From contig CALNVZ010003433.1 of assembly GCA_940671915.1 (NCBI GenBank), positions 27,670,787 through 27,734,786 on the forward strand: a stretch of 64,000 nt of DNA, written 5' to 3'. The notes beneath the pieces were generated by a model. The model had not been told where the DNA came from and did no database searches. It saw only the letters and a program-made list of their open reading frames with translations. This document shows, piece after piece, positions 13,673 to 25,100 of this stretch (within the stretch, counting starts at the first letter, position 1; every line of letters starts with the position of its first letter). The DNA is from Paracentrotus lividus. Its lineage: Eukaryota > Echinodermata > Echinoidea > Camarodonta > Echinidae. Position numbers and translations under genes: made by a program.

Positions 13673-13985
13673 TTAAAGGTATCCCATAGTTAAAAGAGTA
13701 GTAAGATCAGCTTGGAAAGAGGAGTTAGAAGAAGTGGAATTGTAGAAGGCTCGCTTCATGATCTCCTCCTTCTCCGCATTCGAATACTGGCTGCCCTTAC
13801 ATTGTTGATGCACCATTAGGCCATCATGGCTTTGTAACAGCCGACTCCATCCCTCGGGTGGGTAGACACAGTTGTTAAAATTTATTCTTCTTCTTCTATT
13901 CAGGTGATTGCCTCCTTCACAGTTCTTGAAGATTCTTTGCAGATAATTTGTGTGTCGGTGAGTACATGACGATATTCATTGTATA
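13673..13985 (-). CDS. Unrecognised open frame, possible terminal exon
   Basis: On the minus strand a frame of about 100 codons stays open in AT-rich DNA and ends in TAA at 13673. It contains the peptide NCVYPPEGWSRLLQ followed by KEEIMKRAFYNST. It has no upstream ATG in frame, so it could only be an exon or a decayed piece. The family is not recognised. The opposite strand carries a good splice acceptor and donor around 13904-13957, so the coding strand is itself uncertain. Confidence 0.22.
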
Positions 13986-14299
13986 ACAGGTTAACAGATG
14001 AAAGGTGTTTTATTTAAATAACCACTCTTCTACTCAAAAATGATTCATTTGCCATATCGACAATTGTTAATAGAAATATGCATCATGAAAAAGATCGCGT
14101 GCTCTTCTGGTAGGAGACGAATCTCTCAGTTTGCCACTGTTGCCAGGTCTGTGTAGCAATGCGGCGTTTCTTTCATTCCTATAAAATACGTTTTTAGAAA
14201 TGCCTCAACAGATCATAGGAAAAAATTAATTAATGATCATAATCTTTCGATCCCTTTTCAATTTCACTTTAATCGATCATTATATTCATTTTACACTTA

Positions 14300-15471
14300 A
14301 GTTAAACATTTCTAAGCGTGGAGAATACTTTAATGTCCATAATTACTATTCGAAACCCAATCAATTGTTGTTCCCCGGGGAAAGGGCACAGCGCTTTGAC
14401 TTGACTTCGAACCTGCGCAGTTGCGCTCGGTTGTGACAATGATGACCATTCTCCTCGTATCACCTTTTTCAGCCCTCTTAAGAAGATATGAGAGTTCGGA
14501 GATTGCGAGCGTCTCCATATATCAATCAATGCTTGCCGGGAAATTCTATCTGTGTTGCGTAAATGAAAGGATTGGCGCATGAATTTAGAATGTGAGAATG
14601 AATGTGGCGCGGTGAATATCATTAGAGAGATACTCTGTGATCCAGAACACCCACATTGAAAAGGTAATAACTTGACTTGATTTGCGGCCGACACAGACTA
14701 CGAAGAGATAAACTACTACACAGGCCATCATCTTTCAGCACCTTCTTGCGGCCTACCATATGAAAGGAAATGTTTTTGAATTGCGGCGAAATTCCTGTCG
14801 GGGGCGAACTGAGCGGATTGCCGATGGAAGCGTTACCGCGAATGATGATCTGCGTGATCAGCATGGTGCACGCGGTAACGGGAACAAAAGAAAAAGTTCA
14901 GAGAGAACCACCGATTGCATGTTCCCGTATAGAGGAATGAGATAATTTCTGCTGCATTTTCCTCTGGTGATATGTCATACCTGACAAAAATCTGTGCACG
15001 TATTGTCCAACAGATGACCAATCCAAAATACAAGCAACGGCAAATGACCCACACCCCTCTCGTTACCCAACGGTTGAACTGGCAGCGGATTACACAACCG
15101 CAAGAATCGATCAATGCAGATTGCCGAGGAGAATGTAAACCGAAGCAGTTAACGCATACCCAGGCGAGTTGTAAGCTGTTTCAATCAAAACCACAATACA
15201 ACACTCCAAGCCAAGTTTCGTGGATTTATAGTAGCATCGGATAGGGTAGAAGAAAAACTGATTTCAGAAAGTCAGGCGACAGCGCATAAGTGTCCTATCA
15301 GGCGTATCAGTCGATCTGTTCGGCGAACGTCGACGGGAACAGGACTATGATTACCAATAGATTCCCATGATTCCTAAGCACGCTGTAATAACTGAAGAAT
15401 GTGGCAAGTCCCTCAAAATCTGTATTCGGCCAAGTCCACACCAGATCAGTTACAGATTTATTAGCCTCCAT
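14300..15471 (-). pseudogene. Rhodopsin-class GPCR, decayed single-exon copy
   Basis: Reading the minus strand from an ATG at 15471: a short N-terminus (MEANKSVTD), a TM1 with GNLLVIIVLF (the GN motif), a TM2 piece ALSPDFLKSVFLLPY (the conserved Asp region), a TWLGVLYC stretch like the loop before TM3, then a DRY-type motif IDRFLRLCNPL at about 15085-15115. Further down come a TM5-like piece with TACTMLITQIIIR, a TM6-like KKVLKMMACVVVYLF near 14740, and a TM7-like FILTF..HAPILSF near 14560-14600. These pieces lie in the right order but in different frames with stop codons, including TGA and TGA-TAG after TM1. The likely role was a peptide- or amine-type receptor; the ligand cannot be inferred. 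Frame changes could be real decay or base-calling error. Confidence 0.6.
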
Positions 15472-16411
15472 GTGTGTATATAGTAAGGTCCCAAAATTAT
15501 TAGAATTAGCGAGAACTGTTCAATACTGATGGCATAAATTTCAAAGATAATGGCCTATAAAGCTGCCTAATGGCAACTTCAGATGTGGTAATAAGTTGCA
15601 TTCGATATCCAAAACGAATATAAAGGAAATACGAATTATTGTCGTGATAGACAATGCTCTGAATAATTTGGCGATTCCGTTTAATGTGGGTCGATTGGCT
15701 AATCATTATGTCATTAAAACGTCACTATCAGAAAGACCATCGCTGAGAGATTTCGAAACCTTGCCCGCGCTAGGTAGGAGTCCGTTATGAAGGAAAAACT
15801 AAAGAGTGTTTTACCATAGGCGTATATCGCTATACTATGCTATCACAATCAAGCAAGAAATGTGAGCTAAATGTTCTCGTCCGCGACTTACCAAAACTGC
15901 ACGACTGACATGAAATGAAAAATAACTCGCGTCGAACTCCCCAAAACAGCTCGCAGTATCTTCACCAAAAAAAAAGAAAAAAAGCAAAAGGACGTACACA
16001 ACAAATTTGTGCTATAAACAACATACATCCGAATTCATTTAACTGTGTCGGTCACCAAAGGCGTTAATATGCTTTTTTGAAGAAAAAAAAAAATCAATAA
16101 AAAGAAATAGGCCTAACGAACACTTTCATTGGCTGTACGGCGCATTAATTGATTCATGGTTTTTTCGCTGTCTGCATGCATCTCAAAATCATCGAAACTA
16201 CGGCCTTATTGCCTCTTTAATAGGCTTGGGCTTTTATCTATGTATCTTCTTACTCATGCATAATGCTGTCCAAAGCGCACCAAATTGAATGTACTGAAAG
16301 GATGCGATATTTGAATCTAGTAATGTAAAAGCGGTCGTGCACGGTTGTCTATGAAAGCAATTATATACCGAGCTCCACCCACGCCGTATGCAATTAAGGG
16401 TTATCTCACTG
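15472..16411. other. Intergenic, nothing recognised
   Basis: No sustained frame or repeat was recognised. A small open frame at 15596-15790 overlaps the upstream side of the GPCR remnant and has no domain. Confidence 0.45.
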
Positions 16412-16416
16412 GTTGC

Positions 16417-16606
16417 TGTAATGATAATGATTACGTCTTCTTGATTAGAGACTAAGGTTCTGTCATCTGAGATGCTCTAACGAAGATGGATGTTCGTGAT
16501 CGAAAAAGCCTCCTAATTAAACAGATCATAAAGATTATATAAACCGCCCTCAGCATATCCTGTAATCTTGTTAAGTCTACTACATAAACAATCGTAGCAT
16601 CGTTCA
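16417..16606 (+). repeat. 5' LTR of the fossil Gypsy element
   Basis: Pairs with 18780-18961. Shared features are the TGTAATGATAA start, TTGATTAGAGACTA, ATCATAAAGATTATATAAA (TATA box) and CAGCATATCCTGTAATC. The two copies differ at many positions, which implies considerable age. Confidence 0.75.
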
Positions 16607-18779
16607 TGAGCTGTCAGAAGCTCAGCGGGCGGTCATTCTAAAGGGAATAGGTGGTAGTACAATGTCAATTGAGAAAGCAATGCTAAAGAGTATCATGAAG
16701 GGCATTTGCGGAATAAAGAAATGCAAGCAGGAAAGCGGCCCGTGAAGTTCTAAACCCCTCAAAAAATGTCTTGCAATTCAACTTTGAGTCCTCGTTCTTT
16801 TTTTGTTAATGGTCTATAATTCATTAATTTATTTACATTTGGAAAGTTCCATTTATTCTCTTTACACTGTACCCCATTTGTAAAGGTGTGCAATTGCTTG
16901 AATGCACAAGTATTCCGAATACAAATCAAATCAGAAGTGGAAAGTTTGCCAGATATGAGCTATTGTGAAAGCAGAGTTTCTATTTGAGTATCATTAAATG
17001 GCGTCATGCATTATTCCTCAATGTTTTCACTTATTGTTTGGAAGATGAAATGTTGCCTTATCCAAACATTGTATTGAGCGCCTAACGCACAAACCCAAAC
17101 AAACACAAAGAAAACAACAAAAAAACCTTTTATTTACAGTGAGACTCGATTGTAAGCAATAGCCATTCATTTGGCAACTTTCCTTTTCTGACTTTCATTC
17201 GAGTTTGCGAGTTACTGCTGCAATCAACGCATAACATAACCATCACAAATGGGGTATCAATGTTGACAGGAATAAATCAACTTTCCCAATGATATCAAAT
17301 TTAACCATCTTAAACAATCAAAAAAAGATATGAGCGGCTCAAATTGAATTTGCAAGACATTTTTTGAGGCCGGTTTATATTGGCCGGCAAATTAAACCAA
17401 GATGTAACAAACAGGGTTCAAGACTGTGTAGCCATGTCAGTTGTACAACCAAAACAAACAACAAGAGAGTTCTACATCAACACGAGACTCCAGATAGACC
17501 GTGGAGAAAAGTCGGCTTCAGACTTATTTTCATTTCAATGGTAGTAGTTAGTAGATTAGTATTCGCAGTTCATTAGAACTAGGTCTAATGACAACAAACT
17601 AGAGTAAAAGCCGGTAAATCACAAAAACTTCAAGGAGATTTTTGCGAGACATGTACTCTTGTAAATAGTCACAGACAATGGTCCACAATATGCGAGTTCA
17701 GAATTCAAACACTTCCACAGAGACTGCGGAAACTTTGTTCACACAACTACGAAGTCCGTATTATCCTCAGTCTAATGCGTCGTGCAGAGGGAGCAGTCAA
17801 GATTGCCCTAAACATCTACTGAGAAATGCCAGCAAAGTAACCAAAGACATCTACCGCAGCTCTACAGATTCTACCGGAAGCCTCACGCCTGGACTATGGT
17901 AAACCCCGTGACCTCCTGTATCATCGCCGTTGAGATCTAACCTAGCTGCCCCATGATGGACAACCTCCTTGATCCACAGGACATTGATTCTCGTCAATTG
18001 AAAGGAAAGGAAAGAAAGGCAGAAGCAAAACAACGCCTATGATTCAACTGGCTCATATCTACCAGAACTTATCATAGGTTCAGAATGTCAGACTTCTTGA
18101 CATGGAACACTCACAGATGGTCAGAGCAACGGTGTTGTTAAGGACCAAGCCTAGAAAAACAGGTCTATATGTACAAACTGAACACGGTGTAATTCGCAGA
18201 CAAAACCGTCGTCACATCAGCACCAACTCGTCGTAAGAAACAGTAAATATCGCACACGATGTCGACTACGATGACGATCAGCCACGAGAACGTCAAAGAT
18301 GACTACGTGCTAATCCACCAGCATATGACGTGCCATCAACATCGACAGCAACGCGCTACAACCAGAAGCGGGACGCACTGCTGATGGCCGCCAGATCGCT
18401 AATTGAACATTAGTTAAAATCTACCGGAACTGCATGAGAAACTTATTGAAAACAAGATGATAGTAAAAAACGACAAATAATTATACAGAAACTCACAGGA
18501 ATTAACTTGCGAAACCACAAACAGAACACTCAACGCAAGCAGCTTTTATCGTTGCAAAGAACTTTAATCATTGGACTCTTAAACAAAGGAAACTCGCTTG
18601 AAAAATTATAACATCACAAATGCAAAAGCTTGTTTATATATTTGTGTTATTGGAGACTGTTACAGAAACAAGGTTAAACAGGCTTCAAAATGATATTATG
18701 TTTTATAAGTATTGTAAAGGCACCTCAGATAAAATTATGTTCTAAAATCGAAGGACAAGCTTCTTTAAAGAAAGCGAGG

Positions 18780-18961
18780 TGTAATGATAAGTGATTTAAG
18801 TCTTGATTAGAGACTAGGGTTCTGTCAATCTGAGAGTCTCGAAGATGTTGATGTTCTGATTTCGAAGCTCCTAATTTAAACAGATCATAAAGATTATATA
18901 AACCGCTCAGCATATCCTGTAATCTGTTAAGTCACTCATAAACATTCGTAGCGTCGTTATA
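18780..18961 (+). repeat. 3' LTR of the fossil Gypsy element
   Basis: Direct-repeat partner of 16417-16606, followed immediately by the GTTGC target duplication. Confidence 0.75.
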
Positions 18962-18998
18962 GTTGCGAACCAGCGCGAATTTACAGAGTGTTATATAT

Positions 18999-19420
18999 AG
19001 GGAGACCGGGGACATATGTAACAGTTTTTTCCAAATTTGATCTATCAACTTTATTAAAAGCTAAATACTTGCTTAAAACTAAATAGAATGGAAATATGCA
19101 TATCTTAGCTTGAACAATTAATAGGTTTGGGCTAGTACAACAAGTTATTTTGAAGCCATTACCATTCAAACAAGAGTCGAGTGTTACAATTGCCCGTGTC
19201 CAGGGGCAATTGTAAACAATGACGTACGGGGCAATTGTAACACATGAATTGAACATTTGTTTTTCTTATCAAAGCTATGCACTGACAGATCCAAGATTTT
19301 AACCACATAAGCTAATTATGATAAAACATGACACATGTTTTGACTCATTTATATATATTTCCACTTGTTATATTCATGGGCCCGTATTCCATAAATGTTG
19401 GACTTTAAGCAACTCTCTCT
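18999..19420. mobile_element. Partial GGGAGACCGGGG-end DNA element, running toward the gap
   Basis: Begins TAGGGAGACCGGGGAC and carries internal GGGGCAATTGTAA and TTACAATTGCCC-type repeats, matching in style the complete element at 30178-31038. The right end is not seen before the run of N, so the element is truncated or lost in the gap. Confidence 0.55.
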
Positions 19421-19445
19421 NNNNNNNNNNNNNNNNNNNNNNNNN
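19421..19445. other. Assembly gap (25 N)
   Basis: A run of 25 undefined bases, followed by a T-tract. The T-tract and the ACAATTTTTTT after it resemble the T-tract region in the palindrome arms (about 2840-2915), so the gap may mark a join in a difficult homopolymer. Confidence 0.98.
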
Positions 19446-19716
19446 TTTTTTTTTTTTTACAATTTTTTTTCCAGTTTGTCTCAAAGTAATGAACATCGTA
19501 AACAAAGATTGGGATCGGGAGAATAAATATGATCTAAGGTTTATGTAAGTCTTGAAGAATTTTGATACGACAAAAAATCATTCTTTTGGTTGGCAACGTT
19601 GAGAGCGATATAGTAACTTCCAAAGTTCGTAACCCTAATTAATGTCCTTTTCTATAGCAATGTTTCTAAAACAATCGATAAAGCAGCATTCTGCTGGAAG
19701 CGAGCGTTTCGGCAAT

Positions 19717-20036
19717 GGTGGTATTTCACTTCGCGGAAACTACTTTGAGATGGATTTGGGACTACTTTGAGACGGTTTTGAAGCGGCTTGGAGACGGTTT
19801 TGAAACTTTTCGCGGAGGCGTCTCCTAGACGTCTATTCAGTCCCCGCGACTTTTCATGAGTCGCGGTAATCGCGGAAAAACTACTTTGAGACGCATTTGT
19901 GACTACTTTGAGACGGCTTTGAAACGGCTTTGAGACGGTTTAGAAAAAGAAATCAGAAAAAATTATCAGACGCGTCTCTTATACTTTTACTTAATGTCCG
20001 TCGCGGAGACGTCTCCGCGAAGTGAAATATACCACC
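19717..20036. mobile_element. Fold-back MITE of the GAGACGTCTC family, copy 1
   Basis: The ends are inverted repeats, GGTGGTATTTCACTTCGCGG on the left and CCGCGAAGTGAAATA plus TACCACC on the right. The interior is built from repeated TTTGAGACGG and GGAGACGTCTCC words. It lies about 290 bp upstream of the TATA box of secreted gene copy A. No coding capacity. Confidence 0.8.
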
Positions 20037-20324
20037 ATAAACAGACAATTCAATATTTGCTCAGCATGCGGGGCTATTGTCTTATTATTTTGTTAAGAAA
20101 TGTTCATAGTGAAAATGATTTTAGATAACTTTCAAAAGTTGTTTAAGCTGGTAATTTGAACCTTGTCAATATTTGAAACATCGATGTCATGGATGTTAAT
20201 ATTTTACACAATCGAATTAAATTGCAAATTTTCATTTAAAACGATAATCTTTTCTTTAGTACTGTAAAAACAAAGCAACTATTTTCACAATCTTATTTTC
20301 ATTTTTTTCTCTTTTTAATAAGAA

Positions 20325-20332
20325 TATAAAAG
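20325..20332 (+). promoter_or_regulatory. TATA box candidate of secreted gene copy A
   Basis: TATAAAAG lies 81 bases upstream of the chosen ATG. In copy B the aligned position reads GAAAATGAAAG, without this box, although a TATAAAAA word occurs closer to its ATG (about 33617). Confidence 0.5.
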
Positions 20333-20412
20333 CGTTGGAAAAACCGACTGAAATAAATTTTGTCAGTTATTTAAGATATTTTTACAGCGTTTGTAATACC
20401 GTATGTGTCACC

Positions 20413-23234
20413 ATGCTACCTCAAACAACAACCATGTCAACAATCGGTGTGTTTTTTCACCTCTTCTCCCTGGCTTCTCACTGTTGTAAGTAAAGTTCTT
20501 TCAGCATTATTCTGTCCTTGGTCCTTAACCTATTACGTGATACCTTAAAATCTTGAAAATTGATAGGCCTCAGGCCCGTAACTAGGATTTTTACGGGGGG
20601 GTTCGAAATCTGAAAAAGTGGACCTTTTTCAAGGATTTTTTTTTCGAGCGCGAAGACCGACAGAAAATTTTGAGTTAAACTTGGAGTATAATATGTATTA
20701 TCATGAACTATAGACTCTATTTAGTATATAGCTAAAAAATTGTGCATTATAGTCCCCACTTATAATATCCGCGAGCGCGAAGCGCGAGCTGAAAATTTTT
20801 AGGAATCTTAATGGCTTTTATTTTTTATTATTCATTTAGTTATGAATATATAGGAATGCGAGCGCGAAGCGGGAGCTCAAAATTTTGAAAACAAAATTGG
20901 AGTTAATTGTGCAATATCAGAGCCTATTTAGTATCCGCGAGCTGAAAATTTTGAGCTAAAAACTCGTGCCTTATAGACTCTTTAGGATCATGTTGAAGAT
21001 ACATAATAATCTTGGCTCATTAATAATCTTTGCTATGAATATTTTGTGGTGCTGCAGCATAGCCTCCCCAATCTAGCCCAAACACAATTACACCAATTTT
21101 TTTACAAGGTTTGTCTCCAGCAGAGAGCACTGGGTCCAACCCTTTTAAAAAAAATACTTATTGTTTGTTAATTTTACAGTTCGAGGTCGCATAGTGACCG
21201 AGCAGGGAAATTTGGGTTTTAAAAGACATATGAAGTAAAGAAAGGAGCAATTTTTAGTATTGTAAGTGATACTTTTAAGAAATATTATTTTCCATGGGAC
21301 TTTTAAAGAGTATGAACGGCTTCTTTGTAGTATAAAAAGTGCATTTTTAGCTAAGAAAACGGGACTATTTAGAGTGCATAAAAAATGGGGGCACTGTGCC
21401 CTGCCCCCGGTTCCACGCCCTTAGACCCAATACTCTCGCAAGCGCGAAGCGCGAGTAGAAAACTTTGAGCTCAAAATTGTAGTTTATTGTGCATTATGGA
21501 CCCTATTTAGTAATCGCGAGCGCGAAGCGCGAGCCGAAAATTAGTGGTTTTTTAAAGACATATGGCAGTAACAAGGGCCCCTTTTTAGTATAAAAGTGCC
21601 CCCTTTTTTAACATAAATTGTCCAGGGACTTTTCAAATCTCTGAAAGGCTTCTTTTTAGTATAAAGATGACACTTTTTTAGCTTAGAAACGGGACACTTT
21701 TTAGTCATGAATAAGTGCACTTTTAGGGTGGATGAAAAAAGTGGGGGTCACTGTGCCCCTGCCCGCCCCCCCCCGGTTGCGACCGCCTCTGCCACTAGGC
21801 GTTATTTCTGTTATATCATTTCCTAACATTGAAGATAACATTATTTAAAAATACAAACAAAAAGAACACAAATGCAAACGAAAACATTCCTGCAAAATGT
21901 TTTAAATGTAATTCCTGCGTAATTTGTTCTGAAAAAAACATGATTATCACCCCCAAAATAAAAAGTTGCGAGCGCGAAGCGCGAGCGAAAGATTTTACAT
22001 GTAGGGGGACTGAAAGCAAAGTGGTTTAATCTTCCTTTCTTGTATTTATATTCAAGTATCTGGTGCATTTCTGCCAAAAAGTGGGGGTTTTAATTTTTTT
22101 TTTTTTTTTTTTTTGGTCAAGCGGACCCTGCTCGCCTGCGGGGGGGTTCGTTCGAACCCCCCGAACCCCCCCTGGTTACGGGCCTGGGCCTAGTACGCAG
22201 TGGCGTAGCCTACCTAGCCTAATTAGACACAATACTTACGGGGGCGCACTATTGTTTATGCATAATAGTGCACCCCCGTAAATATTGTGTCTAATCAGGC
22301 TAGGTACGCCACTGGTATGTACAAGAATATCTATTATGTTCTTCATAGTGCATGGCTTTCTTTGTGTACATTTCTTTATTCAGAATTTTCAGATTATATC
22401 CCAATTATATCTCGACACTATTAAATCACTCATGGTAAAAATTTGTTCAGTGCTAGGCCTTAGTATACAATTTGTTAATATTTTTCTCGAATCTTTTGCA
22501 TATTTTACCCTACTGTAAAGTTTAATTCTGTGAGGCAGAATTTTCCCTTTAAACTTCGACCAACCTTTCTTTGCTCAACTGATTTACCCTACTTACATGA
22601 GAAACTGGCCTAAATTATTCAATTACTCGGCAATAGTTTCCAATCAGGATTCAATCAGCTCTTTTGGTAAACACGTGTCCAACAGTTAGTTTAATTCCTT
22701 TGTAATAAATGGGTTGAAAAGAAGTGTTGGGCCATAAATTGGTTAAAATTGCCCATAATCAATTATCATTGAATGTAGCAAACTTGTTATGCATCTTAAA
22801 TATTGATGGAGCTGTGACGATAACGTGCCCACCTGGATTCGAACCAATTACTATATCGGGAAAAAGTGCATTATATTCGATACCCAATTTCGAAAAATAT
22901 GTTGGCGGAGTTAAGGAACTCTTAGCTTGCTCACAAAGTAGGCTAAATGAAAAAAATTTAGCTTCAAACATGAATATTTATGTACAACCCATAGGCCAAT
23001 GGCTTTTATCATATTGTCAGTTAATCAACTTCAAGAATGTGAAAATTTCCGTCATTGTTAACATATTCTTAATGATTATAGTTTACATTAATTATTTCAT
23101 AGAACGTTAAATAGAATCGACAATAACGGTAAGATAACAAAGGGAAGTTTTGATACAGGATTTCCAAGTCAAATATGGAATTTTGTCATTCGATTTGTAG
23201 TAGTAGTCGTAGTAGTGGTAGTAGTAGTAGTAGC

Positions 23235-23280
<46 letters not shown>

Positions 23281-25058
23281 CTAGTAGTAGTAGTAGTAGT
23301 TGTAGTACACTGTAAACAAAAACCGGAAAAATACAGCAAAGTGATGTCAGCAGAGTCGCCATACAAAATGTAATTTTAAAAACAGTTTTGTTGTAAATTT
23401 CTCCTCCAAGAATTTATGAAAGAGAAGGGAAAAAAATCATTAAGAGTTCTAAAGCTTACGTATTTGGTTAAAACGGAACAAATGTGTTACTCCTGATGTT
23501 TATTTTGTATTTCTCATGTAATTATTTGCAGGAGAAATTTACAACAAAAGTGTTTTTTAAATTACATTTTTTATGGCGCCTCTGCTGACAGCAGATTTGC
23601 TGTAAATTTTTTTTTTTACAGTGTAGTAATAGTAATATTAATGGAAGACGTCTATTAGTATTATTAAGATTATTGTTAGTAGGGACTAGTATATAGTATT
23701 AAATTTGTTTTCTTTATTGTTTTTAATAATTATTCATATTTTCGAATGACCTTTGACCTTTGATATCATGTTTTACTTGATATAATCATTCAGTAGATCC
23801 GTGTCATAATGGAGGAACACGTATTATCAGCCAAGGCTATGTATCAGCGTGTGATTGCCCGTTTGGTTTCAGTACTCCGAACTGTGAATGTAAATACTAT
23901 TCACTCATTTGTTATTGATTTTAGTTGTTTCATATATTATATTATATTATATTATATTATATTATATTATATTATATTATATTATATTATATTATATTAT
24001 ATTATATTATATTATATTATATTCTATTATTTAAATGGTGGGGTGACCCTGCCCCAATGCACCCTGGACCGAAGCCACCCGTGCAAATAAAGAAAAAAAT
24101 CCATATAACAGTGCAAACCAAAATGTCTCCATATGAGTTGCTTTACGATCAAGGTATATTCTAAAAAGGGTATATTCTGAAAAATGAAGCAATTGACTTT
24201 ACGATATAAAAATTTGAACCCATATAAAAACAAAAGAACAAAAAAAAAACAAAGCACTCGTTTTTGTCAAATGAGACAGATGGACTGATTGTAAAACAAC
24301 CCATTTCTATAGCCGATAAGACCATAATTCGTTGCATACGTTATTTCTATATCAACTGGAAAACTTGGACAAAATAATAAGGAATTATGTATATTTTATA
24401 TGTAGATCTGTGTGACCTGCATACTTCATGGAATCGGCAGGCGAAGATCAATACCCTCCAGTTTCCATTGAAGAAGCTTGAGCGATCTCAAACTCGTATT
24501 GCTTTTAGCTTGAGAAGCGAACAGATGAGCATCCTTCTCACAAATCGGGACATTTCTGATTCAACGAAAATGATTGCATTTGGTAAGCAGAATGTTAGAT
24601 TATCAACAAAAGTCAATTTCAAATTCCTTTGAAGCCAAGTTAATATGATATTGTATTTACTCATTTTGATCCTCCTTTTTTAAAGTTATTAGTGTTATTA
24701 TTTTTTTATTTTTTTATTTTTTTTTCAAGTTTATTTTCCAGATTTTCATAAAAACATTACATAGTGAAAGCATACATTTGAATTACATATAAAATAACAT
24801 GTCACACGATAATGACATAACTTTATATAAAACAAAACACATACAAGAAAATTTGCAAAAATAAACACAAATAGAAGTGTATAAAAATGTGGTGGGATCA
24901 AAAGAAGTTAATTAAAACTTTAAAGATTGATCCCATTGGAAAATTCAGTACAAATAATTAAACCAACAGAATGAAGTATAAACATTAATTACATGTAATA
25001 AAGAAAACAAGTCTATTTATCTTATTCTATCTATAGCATTCGGTAACCCCCCCCCCCC

Positions 25059-25100
<42 letters not shown>

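Larger units (their letters stand above)
16417..18961 (+). mobile_element. Fossil Ty3/Gypsy-type LTR retrotransposon, broken
   Basis: Two direct repeats begin with TGTAATGATAA and carry a TATATAAA box: 5' LTR about 16417-16606 and 3' LTR about 18780-18961. The 5-bp sequence GTTGC directly flanks both outer ends (16412-16416 and 18962-18966), as expected for a Ty3/Gypsy insertion. Between them, at about 17340-18240, lie remnants of the end of pol: an RPWRKVGF stretch, an integrase-core VTDNGPQYASSEF stretch, and a downstream NRRH-type segment. The LTRs have diverged visibly and the internal region is much shorter than normal. It is an old broken copy with many breaks and no complete protein. 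Confidence 0.75.

Noticed and set aside
20571-22186. Calling this element hAT like the one at 40265
   Set aside because: Its ends differ and no 8-bp duplication is present; only GGCCT adjoins both ends.
23169-23366. Minus-strand open frame reading as a poly-threonine protein
   Set aside because: It is the TAG microsatellite read in one frame, inside an intron of copy A.
23809-24164. Frames over the ATATT tract as coding sequence
   Set aside because: Tyr-Ile-Leu repeats come from the pentanucleotide; only exon 3 of copy A upstream of 23889 is supported.
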